Positions 1 through 7,675 of a stretch of DNA of 64,000 bases are shown one piece after another. Each line of letters begins with the position of its first letter. The first letter of the stretch is position 1. Both the position numbers and the translations under genes were made by a program. This DNA comes from TMED27 sp964350435 (GTDB taxonomy: Bacteria; Pseudomonadota; Alphaproteobacteria; Micavibrionales; Micavibrionaceae), in NCBI GenBank assembly GCA_964350435.1, contig CAYGJS010000009.1, positions 6,931 to 70,930 of the forward strand, in the 5' to 3' direction. The notes beneath the pieces were generated by a model, which searched no databases, was not told the origin of the DNA, and worked only from the letters and a program-made list of their open reading frames with translations.

Positions 1-38
1 GGCTGATACGGCGCATTCAATTCAAATAATTTTTTCAT
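1..38 (-). CDS. Possible start of a gene running off the left edge (partial)
   Basis: On the minus strand an ATG at 38 opens a frame of 12 complete codons, MKKLFELNAPYQ plus a proline, that runs off the window. The pattern F-x-L-x-A-P-x-x-P resembles the first residues of UvrB (the stretch before its GDQP motif), so an excinuclease subunit is one guess, but the fragment is too short to prove a gene or its identity. No strong Shine-Dalgarno is visible upstream. It is separated from the next gene on the same strand by about 95 AT-rich bases. Confidence 0.35.
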   Translation of the reverse strand, partial: MKKLFELNAPYQ

Positions 39-132
39 TACAACACCAAAGACTTAAAAGACGTATTCGTCATTTAAAATGGATGTTTTAGAGAGCAAAG
101 TCCAGAGCCGATAAACTAATGAAAAATAAAAA

Positions 133-963
133 TTATAGATCGGCTTCTGGAACGTCATTATCAGATGCTTGAACCCTAGCCTTTTCCAATCCCTGCCGTG
201 AAGCTGTAGATGCCTTGATTTTAGACATTACATAATTCATATACATGCCGGCACAAAATGCCAAGGATAAAGCAACATTTGGTCCTTCAATCTGACCACC
301 ATTATTCTGAATTGCGCTGACTACTGAGGTAATAAAAGGCTCTAAAGCTCCGAAAAGCGTAGGAATATTAACCATAGTAAATATTCGACTTGATGTTGCA
401 GGATTATTTGTAACCCACGCATAAAGGGCGCCAGACATAATTAGGGCCCCAATAGCCGCATCAGAAACATCCGCTTGTGCACGAGTGTTAAAAACATTCG
501 AAGCATCGGCAAGATACATAGCACCTGTAGTAGAAAATAAACCAAACATAAAAGAAACAGGATTTTTTTCAGGCCTGACGACATCGGTAATATTTTCCAG
601 CCAAATACCGTCCTTTCCAATACGCTGAAAATCATCATTAAACTCAAGCCAAGCTTTTGAAGTGAAGTTCTCACCAATATAATTGACAGTCCCTAACATT
701 TCCTTGGCGAACTGCTTAATATCAAAATCTACAAGATCTTTGACAGGCTCTCCGCCATTCCCTTTCCACACAGAATAGCCATTTCCGATCCAGGCAGGAA
801 TGGCCGCAGCGGCCCACAATAAAGACGCACTCCCTCCAGCATCCGGGCTAGCATTGAGCGCCAAGGCTCCCTCGTATGCGATAGCCATAGAACTATAAAC
901 CTTCATAGGCCGCTCTTCCAGCCAAGCGCTCACTTCAGAAAATTTAATACCCAGCGGCTTCAT
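133..963 (-). CDS. Hypothetical membrane-associated protein
   Basis: This 276-residue protein matches no family I recognise. Several hydrophobic stretches could be membrane segments (about residues 47-60, 139-152, 170-183, 199-217 and 231-244), with a short charged N-terminus and an acidic C-terminal tail. No signal peptide or catalytic motif is seen. The start is the ATG at 963, preceded by AGGATAA about 10 bases upstream; that Shine-Dalgarno lies in one arm of a small inverted repeat. The gene follows nuoD on the same strand after 68 AT-rich bases, where nuoE would normally be found, but nothing in the protein suggests a complex I subunit. It looks like an inserted lineage-specific gene. 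Confidence 0.7.
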   Translation of the reverse strand: MKPLGIKFSEVSAWLEERPMKVYSSMAIAYEGALALNASPDAGGSASLLWAAAAIPAWIGNGYSVWKGNGGEPVKDLVDFDIKQFAKEMLGTVNYIGENFTSKAWLEFNDDFQRIGKDGIWLENITDVVRPEKNPVSFMFGLFSTTGAMYLADASNVFNTRAQADVSDAAIGALIMSGALYAWVTNNPATSSRIFTMVNIPTLFGALEPFITSVVSAIQNNGGQIEGPNVALSLAFCAGMYMNYVMSKIKASTASRQGLEKARVQASDNDVPEADL

Positions 964-972
964 ATATAATTA

Positions 973-988
973 TCCTGTATAAACAGGA
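973..988 (-). promoter_or_regulatory. Inverted repeat overlapping the ribosome binding site of the 133-963 gene
   Basis: TCCTGT-ATAA-ACAGGA is a perfect 6-bp inverted repeat ten bases upstream of the ATG at 963. On the transcript the downstream arm carries the AGGA that would act as Shine-Dalgarno, so folding would sequester it. It could equally be a small operator. The spacing does not match the alphaproteobacterial LexA box (GTTC-N7-GTTC). Function is inferred only. Confidence 0.3.
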
Positions 989-1031
989 AGTCTTATATTA
1001 CGGAAAAAAAATATAGTCAATTTTATAATTA

Positions 1032-2243
1032 TTAACGATCAATCTCTCCAAACACAATATCGAGGCTTCCGATAATCGAAACCGTATCGGCAAGCTGGTG
1101 CCCTCTGCTCATAAAATCCAGAGCCTGCAAATGTGCAAACCCCGGAGCGCGAATGCGGCATCTATAAGGCTTATTCGTACCGTCAGACACCAGATACACC
1201 CCGAACTCCCCCTTCGGCGCCTCAACGGCCGTGTAGGTTTCTCCGGCGGGTACGTGATACCCTTCGGTATAAAGTTTAAAGTGGTGGATCATCGCCTCCA
1301 TAGAACTTTTCATCTCCGCGCGCGGCGGCGGGCAAACTTTGTAATCATTCGACTTACATAACCCGTCAGGCATATTCTTGATCGCCTGCTTCATAATCTT
1401 GATGGATTCATACATCTCCGCCATCCGCACCAGATACCGGGCATAGCAATCCCCGGTTTTACCGACAGGAATATCAAAATCAAATTCTTCATATGAATCA
1501 TAAGGCTGTGACTTACGCAAATCCCACGCAACGCCGCTGCCCCGAAGCATCGGCCCGCTAAAGCCCCAATCCCGCGCATCCGCATCCGACACGGTGCCGA
1601 TATCAACCGTGCGCTGCTTGAAAATCCGGTTATGCGTCAGCAAACCTTCCAGATCGACGAGGAACTTCGGCAAATCCTCAACCCAATCATACATATCATC
1701 AAGAAGTCCCGCAGGCAGGTCTTGTGCCACTCCGCCGGGGCGGAAATAATTCGCGTGCAAACGCGCACCGCAAACCCGCTCATAAAATTCCATCCCCTTC
1801 TCGCGCTCTTCAAACCCCCAAAGCGCAGGCGTAAGCGCCCCAACGTCCAAGGCAAAGGTCGTAATATTCAAAATATGATTGAGAATGCGGCCTAGCTCGC
1901 AAAAAAGAACGCGGATATATTGCCCGCGCTTCGGCACCGTGATCCCGAGAAGCTTCTCCGTCGCCAGCGCAAACGCATGCTCTTGGTTCATCGGACACAC
2001 ATAATCCAAACGGTCGAAGTATGGCAACGCCTGCATATAGGTTTTATATTCGATCAACTTCTCGGTACCGCGGTGAAGCAGTCCGATATGCGGATCGGCG
2101 CGCTCCACGATCTCACCTTCCATTTCAAGCACAAGACGAAGCACGCCATGCGCCGCAGGATGCTGCGGCCCGAAATTCATCGTAAACGGCTTGATCTGCG
2201 TTTCTTCGGCAATATCCAGATCTTTGGCTAAATCTGCGCTCAT
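1032..2243 (-). CDS. nuoD: NADH-quinone oxidoreductase subunit D
   Basis: NuoD is the 49-kDa subunit of respiratory complex I and forms the quinone-reduction chamber together with NuoB on the cytoplasmic face of the inner membrane. The 403-residue length is normal for the separate (not NuoCD-fused) alphaproteobacterial form. The family signature NFGPQHPAAHG lies at residues 23-33, followed by the HRGTEKL motif and, at the C-terminus, the usual SLDIVFGEIDR ending. Its ATG overlaps the end of nuoC by four bases, indicating translational coupling in the nuoABCD run. Downstream comes an unrelated protein rather than nuoE, so the rest of complex I must be encoded elsewhere. Confidence 0.98.
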   Translation of the reverse strand: MSADLAKDLDIAEETQIKPFTMNFGPQHPAAHGVLRLVLEMEGEIVERADPHIGLLHRGTEKLIEYKTYMQALPYFDRLDYVCPMNQEHAFALATEKLLGITVPKRGQYIRVLFCELGRILNHILNITTFALDVGALTPALWGFEEREKGMEFYERVCGARLHANYFRPGGVAQDLPAGLLDDMYDWVEDLPKFLVDLEGLLTHNRIFKQRTVDIGTVSDADARDWGFSGPMLRGSGVAWDLRKSQPYDSYEEFDFDIPVGKTGDCYARYLVRMAEMYESIKIMKQAIKNMPDGLCKSNDYKVCPPPRAEMKSSMEAMIHHFKLYTEGYHVPAGETYTAVEAPKGEFGVYLVSDGTNKPYRCRIRAPGFAHLQALDFMSRGHQLADTVSIIGSLDIVFGEIDR

Positions 2244-2893
2244 ACCTTCTTCACCTCTTTCGTGCTCTTCCAGCCATGCGGCGGTATTGCACCCTTCTCA
2301 TCCCCCGGAAGCTGAACTGCCGTCAGCCCTTCCCAAGGCGAGAGCGTATCAAAATTGCGGAAATCCTGCGTCAGCTTCACCGGCTCATACACAACGCGCT
2401 TCAGCTCGTCGTCATAACGCAGCTCGACATACCCCGTCAGCGGGAAGTCTTTACGCTGCGGATGCCCCTCAAACCCATAATCGGTGAGAATGCGCCGCAA
2501 ATCGGGATTTCCATCAAACATTACGCCATACATATCCCAGACTTCACGCTCGAACCACGTCGCCGCGCTGAATATCCCGACCGCTGATGGCACAGGGTTT
2601 TCCTCCGACGTCCGCACGCGGACACGGGCGCGATGATTATGCCGCAGAGACAGCAAATTATAAACCACCTCAAAACGCTCATCTCCGCGCTCAGGATAAT
2701 CCACCCCGCAAATATCAATTAAAAGACGGAAATGACACTCTTTGTCATCTTTCAAAAAGTTCAAAACCTCGATGATATCCTTGGCCTTGGCGTCTAAAAC
2801 CAACTCGTCCTTATAAAAAGAATGCCTATCAATAGCCCCCGAAAGCTTCTCTGCGATATAATCCGCCAAATCTTTTAAGGCATCATTAGGCAT
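2240..2893 (-). CDS. nuoC: NADH-quinone oxidoreductase subunit C
   Basis: NuoC is the 30-kDa peripheral-arm subunit of complex I. The 217-residue protein contains the family core: the RDERFEVVY-like stretch (here GDERFEVVYNLLSL), the W-F-E-R-E-x-W-D-M-Y-G-V signature around residues 113-124, and the D-L-R-R-I-L-T-D-Y-G-F-x-G-H-P-x-R-K-D-F-P segment that defines this subunit. It overlaps nuoD by four bases and its start codon shares one base with the nuoB stop, so the three genes are translated as a unit. No oddities were seen. Confidence 0.98.
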   Translation of the reverse strand: MPNDALKDLADYIAEKLSGAIDRHSFYKDELVLDAKAKDIIEVLNFLKDDKECHFRLLIDICGVDYPERGDERFEVVYNLLSLRHNHRARVRVRTSEENPVPSAVGIFSAATWFEREVWDMYGVMFDGNPDLRRILTDYGFEGHPQRKDFPLTGYVELRYDDELKRVVYEPVKLTQDFRNFDTLSPWEGLTAVQLPGDEKGAIPPHGWKSTKEVKKV

Positions 2894-3468
2894 CAGCGCA
2901 CAATCCTTGTATCTTCACGTTGGATTTTTTTCTGAAGCTGCAAAAGCCCGTATACAAGAGCCTCCGCAGTCGGCGGACACCCCGGCACATAGATGTCAAC
3001 CGGCACAATGCGGTCGCACCCCCGAACCACGGAATATGAATAATGATAATACCCGCCGCCATTCGCGCATGACCCCATAGACACCACCCAGCGCGGCTCT
3101 GGCATCTGGTCATAAACACGGCGCAGCGCAGGTGCCATCTTGTTCGTCAACGTCCCCGCCACAATCATCACATCGGATTGACGCGGGGATGGACGCGGAA
3201 TAATCCCGAAACGGTCAAGGTCATAACGCGACATATACGCGTGAATCATCTCCACCGCGCAGCACGCCAACCCAAAAGTCATCGGCCAAAGCGAACCTGT
3301 ACGCGCCCAGTCAAACAAATTATCAGTAGAGGTCAGCAAGAACCCCTTCTCGTCCAATGTCTTGGAAATCGCCTGCGGAACAATATCCTGCTCTTCCGGC
3401 AAAGGCGCATCAACCCCTGTGCGAAATTCATATTCAGGCGCTTTTATAATATGCTTATCGTGCCCCAT
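2893..3468 (-). CDS. nuoB: NADH-quinone oxidoreductase subunit B
   Basis: NuoB (PSST) carries iron-sulfur cluster N2, which hands electrons to quinone. The 191-residue protein keeps all four expected ligands: the adjacent pair Cys69-Cys70 (GLACCAVEM), Cys134 (MGSCANGGG) and Cys164 (VPGCPPTAEA). The tandem-cysteine arrangement is the diagnostic feature of the family. It begins 6 bases after the nuoA stop and ends in a one-base TGATG overlap with nuoC. The gene is complete. Confidence 0.98.
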   Translation of the reverse strand: MGHDKHIIKAPEYEFRTGVDAPLPEEQDIVPQAISKTLDEKGFLLTSTDNLFDWARTGSLWPMTFGLACCAVEMIHAYMSRYDLDRFGIIPRPSPRQSDVMIVAGTLTNKMAPALRRVYDQMPEPRWVVSMGSCANGGGYYHYSYSVVRGCDRIVPVDIYVPGCPPTAEALVYGLLQLQKKIQREDTRIVR

Positions 3469-3474
3469 AATCCG

Positions 3475-3846
3475 TCACTCCCAATCAAGGGCGCCCTTCT
3501 TCCATTCATATATAAATCCGACTGTCAAAACGCCGAGGAAAACCACCATCGACCAAAACCCGAAAAGCCCGATCCCCCCTAAAGAAATAGCCCAGGGAAA
3601 CAAAAATGCAATCTCAAGATCAAAGATAATAAACAGCAAACACACCAGATAAAACCGCACATCAAAACGGTTCCGCGCATCCGTGAACGCATCAAATCCG
3701 CACTCATACGCCGCGTTTTTCTCGGGATCAGGCTTCTGATTGCCCATCAAAACAGACCCCAAAATCATCACCACAGACACGCCCGCAGCAATGACCATAA
3801 AGATCAAAATCGGTAAATATTGAATGAGAAAATCTGCAGAGGCCAT
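3475..3846 (-). CDS. nuoA: NADH-quinone oxidoreductase subunit A
   Basis: NuoA is a small membrane subunit of complex I with three transmembrane helices, seen here at about residues 9-30, 65-85 and 95-115. The loop between helices one and two holds the conserved K-N-x-x-Y-E-C-G-F-D motif (around residues 44-53), important for the quinone-site loop. At 123 residues it has normal length. It is the first gene of the nuoABCD run; a promoter should lie in the 105 bases between it and the receiver gene, but no clear -35/-10 pair was identified. Confidence 0.97.
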   Translation of the reverse strand: MASADFLIQYLPILIFMVIAAGVSVVMILGSVLMGNQKPDPEKNAAYECGFDAFTDARNRFDVRFYLVCLLFIIFDLEIAFLFPWAISLGGIGLFGFWSMVVFLGVLTVGFIYEWKKGALDWE

Positions 3847-3951
3847 GAAAACTTACTTTGAAAAATCATTTGCACCATCAAAGTTTTAGCATCGGCAGCA
3901 TGAAAAGAAAACAGAGAATTCCAATGAATGTACAATTAAAAGAAGCAAAGA

Positions 3952-4329
3952 CTAAGCACCCAAGACCTTGGTAACCTGATTCATAAAATTATTCGGCGTA
4001 AACGGCTTAACAATATAGCCCTTCGCCCCGCCCTGCAGAGATTTTTGAATCTCGGCAGCATCCGTAATCGCCGTAAACATAATAACCGGAACCTCTTTAT
4101 TCGCAGTCGTTTCTTTGGTTTTAGTCAAAAATTCCAGTCCATCCCCATCAGGAAGTTCCCGTTCAGTAATCATGGCGTCAAATTTATCCAGACCCAGCTC
4201 CTCAATACCCTTACTCAAAGATCCGGCAACAACAACATGCGCCCCTTCTTTCTTTAAAATAGCACGCGCGATATTCACCATGCTCGGTGCCGCATCAACA
4301 AGCAAAATTTTTCTATTGCGAAGATTCAT
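3952..4329 (-). CDS. CheY-like receiver with Glu at the phosphorylation site
   Basis: A stand-alone 125-residue receiver domain. The switch Thr86 (IMFTA) and conserved Lys108 (YIVKPF) are present, but the phosphoacceptor aspartate is replaced by Glu56 (MITERELPDGDG), and the acidic pair that holds Mg2+ is reduced to Asp12-Ala13. Glu at this site mimics a phosphorylated state in several response regulators, so this protein may be permanently in one conformation or signal without phosphorylation. No output domain is present, so it would act by protein contact, for example with a kinase or the flagellar motor. Its paralogue lies 101 bases upstream on the same strand. The target is unknown. Confidence 0.88.
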   Translation of the reverse strand: MNLRNRKILLVDAAPSMVNIARAILKKEGAHVVVAGSLSKGIEELGLDKFDAMITERELPDGDGLEFLTKTKETTANKEVPVIMFTAITDAAEIQKSLQGGAKGYIVKPFTPNNFMNQVTKVLGA

Positions 4330-4430
4330 TTTAATTATCCAAATCTAGATCGTAGAGTGACATTTTTATCATCTAACAATAATAAAATAAAATAGTTAAT
4401 AAAATACAAAAAGAATAAAACAGTAAAAAA

Positions 4431-4829
4431 CTAGATTTTAATAACATCTCTCTCCAAAAGCTTTTCAAGCTGATTAAGAAAGTCAGACGGCTTAAATGGC
4501 TTCACAATATACCCAACCGCACCAAGCTGAATAGATTTCATAATCTGAAACCTGTCTTTCTCGCCCGTAAGCATAATAACGGGAACGTCGCGCGTTTTGG
4601 GAAAAGTCTTTAATTCCTGCAAAACATCATTCCCATCACCATCCTCCATATATCGATCAAGAATGATCGCGTGAAAAACATGTGATTTTGCCAATTCAAG
4701 CCCTTTTTGCGCCATATGAGCACCCGTAGGAATAGCACCCTCACGCTTCAAAAGAACTTTGACAATATCGAGCATAAATTGCTCAGCATCAATAACAAGG
4801 ATATTTTTATTTTGAAAAACTGAATTCAT
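4431..4829 (-). CDS. CheY-like single-domain response regulator
   Basis: A 132-residue receiver domain without output domain, similar throughout to the neighbouring gene. Here the phosphoacceptor Asp58 is intact (IILDRYMEDGDG), together with Thr88 (IMLTGE) and Lys110 (YIVKPF). The first acidic position is Asp14, but the second is Ala15 followed by Glu16, so the metal site differs from CheY (Asp-Asp). I start it at the ATG at 4829, which aligns with the paralogue's N-terminus; a TTG at 4859 would add ten residues but no good ribosome binding site distinguishes them. The two genes look like a tandem duplication that has diverged at the active site. Confidence 0.87.
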   Translation of the reverse strand: MNSVFQNKNILVIDAEQFMLDIVKVLLKREGAIPTGAHMAQKGLELAKSHVFHAIILDRYMEDGDGNDVLQELKTFPKTRDVPVIMLTGEKDRFQIMKSIQLGAVGYIVKPFKPSDFLNQLEKLLERDVIKI

Positions 4830-4881
4830 GCATACCAACATGCCTGAAGAAATATTCAAAAATCAACATGGAAACCTCAAA

Positions 4882-4958
4882 TGGCGCGAGAGACGGGACT
4901 TGAACCCGCGGCCTCCGCCGTGACAGGGCGGCGCTCTAACCAGCTGAGCTACTCCCGC
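4882..4958 (-). tRNA. tRNA-Asp (anticodon GTC)
   Basis: Minus-strand cloverleaf of 77 nt with the CCA end encoded. The acceptor arms GCGGGAG and CTCTCGC pair with one G-T, and the anticodon loop between CCGCC and GGCGG reads CTGTCAC, giving GTC. The T-loop TTCAAGT is normal. It sits between the receiver gene and alanine dehydrogenase. Confidence 0.97.
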
Positions 4959-5019
4959 TCATTTGAGATGCAAACAGATATCAATTTTCGTCGATCATTG
5001 TCAACGGCTTTTCTTGCAA

Positions 5020-6141
5020 TTATGCCGCTAAACTTTCGCCCGCAGGGGTAAAATCGAGATCCAGAGCCTCCGCCACCGCGCCGTGCGTGATTTTCCCTGC
5101 CGTGACATTCAGACCATTCATAAAATTGGGATTGGCAGAAAGTGCGGCTTTCCAACCCTTATTCGCCAGTTCAAGCGCATAAGGCAGCACCGAATGATTA
5201 AGCGCAAGCGCCGAAGACAGCGGCACTGCCCCCGGCATATTCGCCACACAATAATGCACAACATTATCAACCACATAAGTCGGATTATCATGCGTAGTGG
5301 CCTTCGATGTTTCCGCGCACCCGCCTTGGTCAATCGCGATATCAACAAAAACCGCCCCCGGAATCATCGTCGGCAGCATCTCTTTCGTGAGCAGTTTCGG
5401 CGCCGAAGCCCCGGGAATAAGCACTGCGCCAATCACAAGGTCAGAAACCTGAACCATACGCTCCAATACGTCCGCATTCGAATATATGATATTCGCCCGC
5501 CCGATAAAATACTCATCCAAAAACCGCATACGGTCATTGTCACGCTCAAGAATCGTCACATTCGCGCCTAAACCCGTCGCCATCTGCGCCGCATGAAACC
5601 CAGAAACCCCGCCGCCAATAATAAGAACCTCCGCAGGTTTCACCCCCGGCACGCCGCCGATTAAGCGTCCTGTGCCGCCTTTATGCTTCTGCAGATGATA
5701 TGCCCCGACTTGAATAGAGAGCCGCCCGGCAATCTCACTCATGGGCTGCAACAAGGGCAGGCTCCGCCCATCCTTACCCGTGACCGTTTCATAAGCAATG
5801 CACGTCGCGCCAGATTTCATCAGCCCTTCCGCCTGCGCTTTATCCGCCGCCAAATGCAAATAGGTAAAAAGCACATGATCAGGACGCAGCATCGCAATTT
5901 CGGACGCCTGCGGCTCTTTCACCTTGATAATCATATCGGCTTGGTCGAACACTTCCGCCGCGTCGCCGCCAATGCGCGCGCCCACAGCCTGATAATCCAT
6001 ATCCGTGAAATTGATCGCCGCGCCCGCGCCGGTTTCAATAATCACCTCATGCCCATGGCGCACGAATTCTTTTACCGACGAAGGCACCAGCCCCACGCGA
6101 TGTTCAAGTGTCTTAATTTCCTTGGGAACGCCGATAATCAT
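5020..6141 (-). CDS. ald: Alanine dehydrogenase
   Basis: NAD+-dependent oxidative deamination of L-alanine to pyruvate and ammonium (reversible), cytoplasmic. The 373-residue protein has normal family length. The substrate lysine Lys75 (IIKVKEP), catalytic His96 (YLHLAAD) and catalytic Asp271 (DIAIDQGG) are present, and the dinucleotide-binding loop GGGVSG is at 176-181. The pyridine-nucleotide-transhydrogenase-like N-terminal domain starts with MIIGVPKEIK, which fixes the start codon. It lies 21 bases downstream of a succinate-semialdehyde dehydrogenase gene on the same strand, so the two may form a small amino-acid catabolism unit. Confidence 0.97.
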   Translation of the reverse strand: MIIGVPKEIKTLEHRVGLVPSSVKEFVRHGHEVIIETGAGAAINFTDMDYQAVGARIGGDAAEVFDQADMIIKVKEPQASEIAMLRPDHVLFTYLHLAADKAQAEGLMKSGATCIAYETVTGKDGRSLPLLQPMSEIAGRLSIQVGAYHLQKHKGGTGRLIGGVPGVKPAEVLIIGGGVSGFHAAQMATGLGANVTILERDNDRMRFLDEYFIGRANIIYSNADVLERMVQVSDLVIGAVLIPGASAPKLLTKEMLPTMIPGAVFVDIAIDQGGCAETSKATTHDNPTYVVDNVVHYCVANMPGAVPLSSALALNHSVLPYALELANKGWKAALSANPNFMNGLNVTAGKITHGAVAEALDLDFTPAGESLAA

Positions 6142-6162
6142 TTTTTCGAAACCTCCAATTTA

Positions 6163-7590
6163 TTATTCTGCCATAAGGATATATTTAATTTCCAAATACT
6201 CCTCCAGACCGTATTTTGAACCCTCCCGCCCGATTCCCGATTGCTTCACCCCGCCAAAGGGCGCAATCTCGGTCGACAGGATCGGCGTATTGACAGCCAC
6301 CATCCCGTATTCCAAGCCTTCCGACACCCGCCAAATCCGCGCCATATCCTTGGCATAGAAATATGACGCAAGACCGTATTCCGTATCATTCGCTTGCGCG
6401 ATAACGTCCGCTTCATCCTTAAACCGAAACAATGGCGCGAGCGGCCCGAATGTCTCCTCCCGCGCAACTTTCATACCCTGAGTAGCGCCCGCAATCACAG
6501 TAGGCTCAAAATACGTCCCGCCCATTTTATGCCGCGCACCTCCAACCATAAGCGTCCCGCCCTGCCCTATAGCATCGGAGATATGCTCCTCAACTTTGCT
6601 TACCGCATCCACACTGATAAGCGGGCCAATATCAACCCCGACTTTCAGAGCCTTAACAGCCTTCACAAACTTCTGGGTAAATTCATCATAAATGCCGTCC
6701 TGCACATAAATGCGGTTCGCGCAAACGCAAGTCTGCCCTGCATTGCGGTACTTACAGGCAATCGCGCCCTTTACGGCGGCGTCAATATCCGCATCATCAA
6801 ACACAATAAACGGCGCATTCCCGCCCAGCTCCAGCGATATCTTCTTCACCGTGTCCGCGCATTGCGCCATCAAAATCTTGCCCACACGCGTAGAGCCTGT
6901 AAAAGACAGCTTCCGCACAACCGAACTCTCACACAGAGCCTCACCAATCTCCCGCGCTCCTGTTCCAGTCACGATATTGAGAACCCCTTGAGGAATCCCC
7001 GCCTCTTCAGCCAAAACGCCCAAAGCCAATGCCGATAGAGGCGTTTCCGATGCGGGCTTAAGCACCGCCGTGCAACCAGCCGCCAGCGCAGGCCCGATTT
7101 TGCGTGTAATCATCGCCGAAGGGAAATTCCACGGCGTAATAAAACCACAAACCCCAATCGGCTGCTTTTGCACCAGAACGCGTGCACCCTTTAAATGCGA
7201 GGGAATAATATCGCCATACGCCCGCTTGCCTTCCTCGGCAAACCACTCAATGAAACTCGCGCCGTAAAGCACCTCACCCTTGGCCTCAGCAAGAGGCTTG
7301 CCCTGCTCCGCTTTAAGGATCGCCGCCAGATCATCGGCATTATTGACAATAAGCTGATAGAATTTTTTAAGAATAGAGCTGCGCTCTTTCGCGGTTCTGG
7401 CCGCCCAATCAGGAAACGCCCTCTCCGCGGCCTTTATCGCCGCGACAACATCTTTGGTAGATAGATCGGGCACACTGGCGATTTTCGAACCATCTGCAGG
7501 ATTAAGCACATCAAAGTTTCGCGCCCCGCTGACCCATTTCCCGCCGATATAGGCTTTGTCTTTTAGAAGATTTTTGTTTTTGAGTTTCAT
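6163..7590 (-). CDS. gabD: NAD(P)+-dependent succinate-semialdehyde dehydrogenase
   Basis: Aldehyde dehydrogenase superfamily, 475 residues. The general base Glu254 (LELGGNAP) and nucleophile Cys288 (GQTCVCANR) are present; a second cysteine at 290 gives the C-x-C arrangement typical of GabD enzymes, which in relatives forms a redox-regulating disulfide. The motif TPWNFPSAMITRK and the C-terminal E-x-A-P-F-G-G-V-K-Q-S-G-I-G-R-E-G box also fit GabD. It would oxidise succinate semialdehyde to succinate. No GABA transaminase is nearby, so the substrate could also be glutarate semialdehyde. It precedes ald in the same direction with 21 bases between. Confidence 0.93.
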   Translation of the reverse strand: MKLKNKNLLKDKAYIGGKWVSGARNFDVLNPADGSKIASVPDLSTKDVVAAIKAAERAFPDWAARTAKERSSILKKFYQLIVNNADDLAAILKAEQGKPLAEAKGEVLYGASFIEWFAEEGKRAYGDIIPSHLKGARVLVQKQPIGVCGFITPWNFPSAMITRKIGPALAAGCTAVLKPASETPLSALALGVLAEEAGIPQGVLNIVTGTGAREIGEALCESSVVRKLSFTGSTRVGKILMAQCADTVKKISLELGGNAPFIVFDDADIDAAVKGAIACKYRNAGQTCVCANRIYVQDGIYDEFTQKFVKAVKALKVGVDIGPLISVDAVSKVEEHISDAIGQGGTLMVGGARHKMGGTYFEPTVIAGATQGMKVAREETFGPLAPLFRFKDEADVIAQANDTEYGLASYFYAKDMARIWRVSEGLEYGMVAVNTPILSTEIAPFGGVKQSGIGREGSKYGLEEYLEIKYILMAE

Positions 7591-7675
7591 AATTTTAATT
7601 TAACCACAACGCACGCAACGATCACGACGTTTATTTTATTTTCTTTGTGTTCGCAGTGATCGTGGTGGTTCAAAA
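7591..7675. repeat. Imperfect inverted repeat between ispG and gabD
   Basis: The arms ACGATCAC (7619-7626 region) and GTGATCGT pair, extended by AACCAC and GTGGTT further out, around an AT-rich centre. It lies between two same-strand genes and could be a read-through barrier, but there is no terminal T-run next to the stem, so its role is open. Confidence 0.3.

Noticed and set aside
973..988. LexA (SOS) box, suggested by CTGT/ACAG arms near a possible UvrB start
   Set aside because: Arms are only four bases apart, whereas the E. coli box has eight and alphaproteobacteria use GTTC-N7-GTTC.
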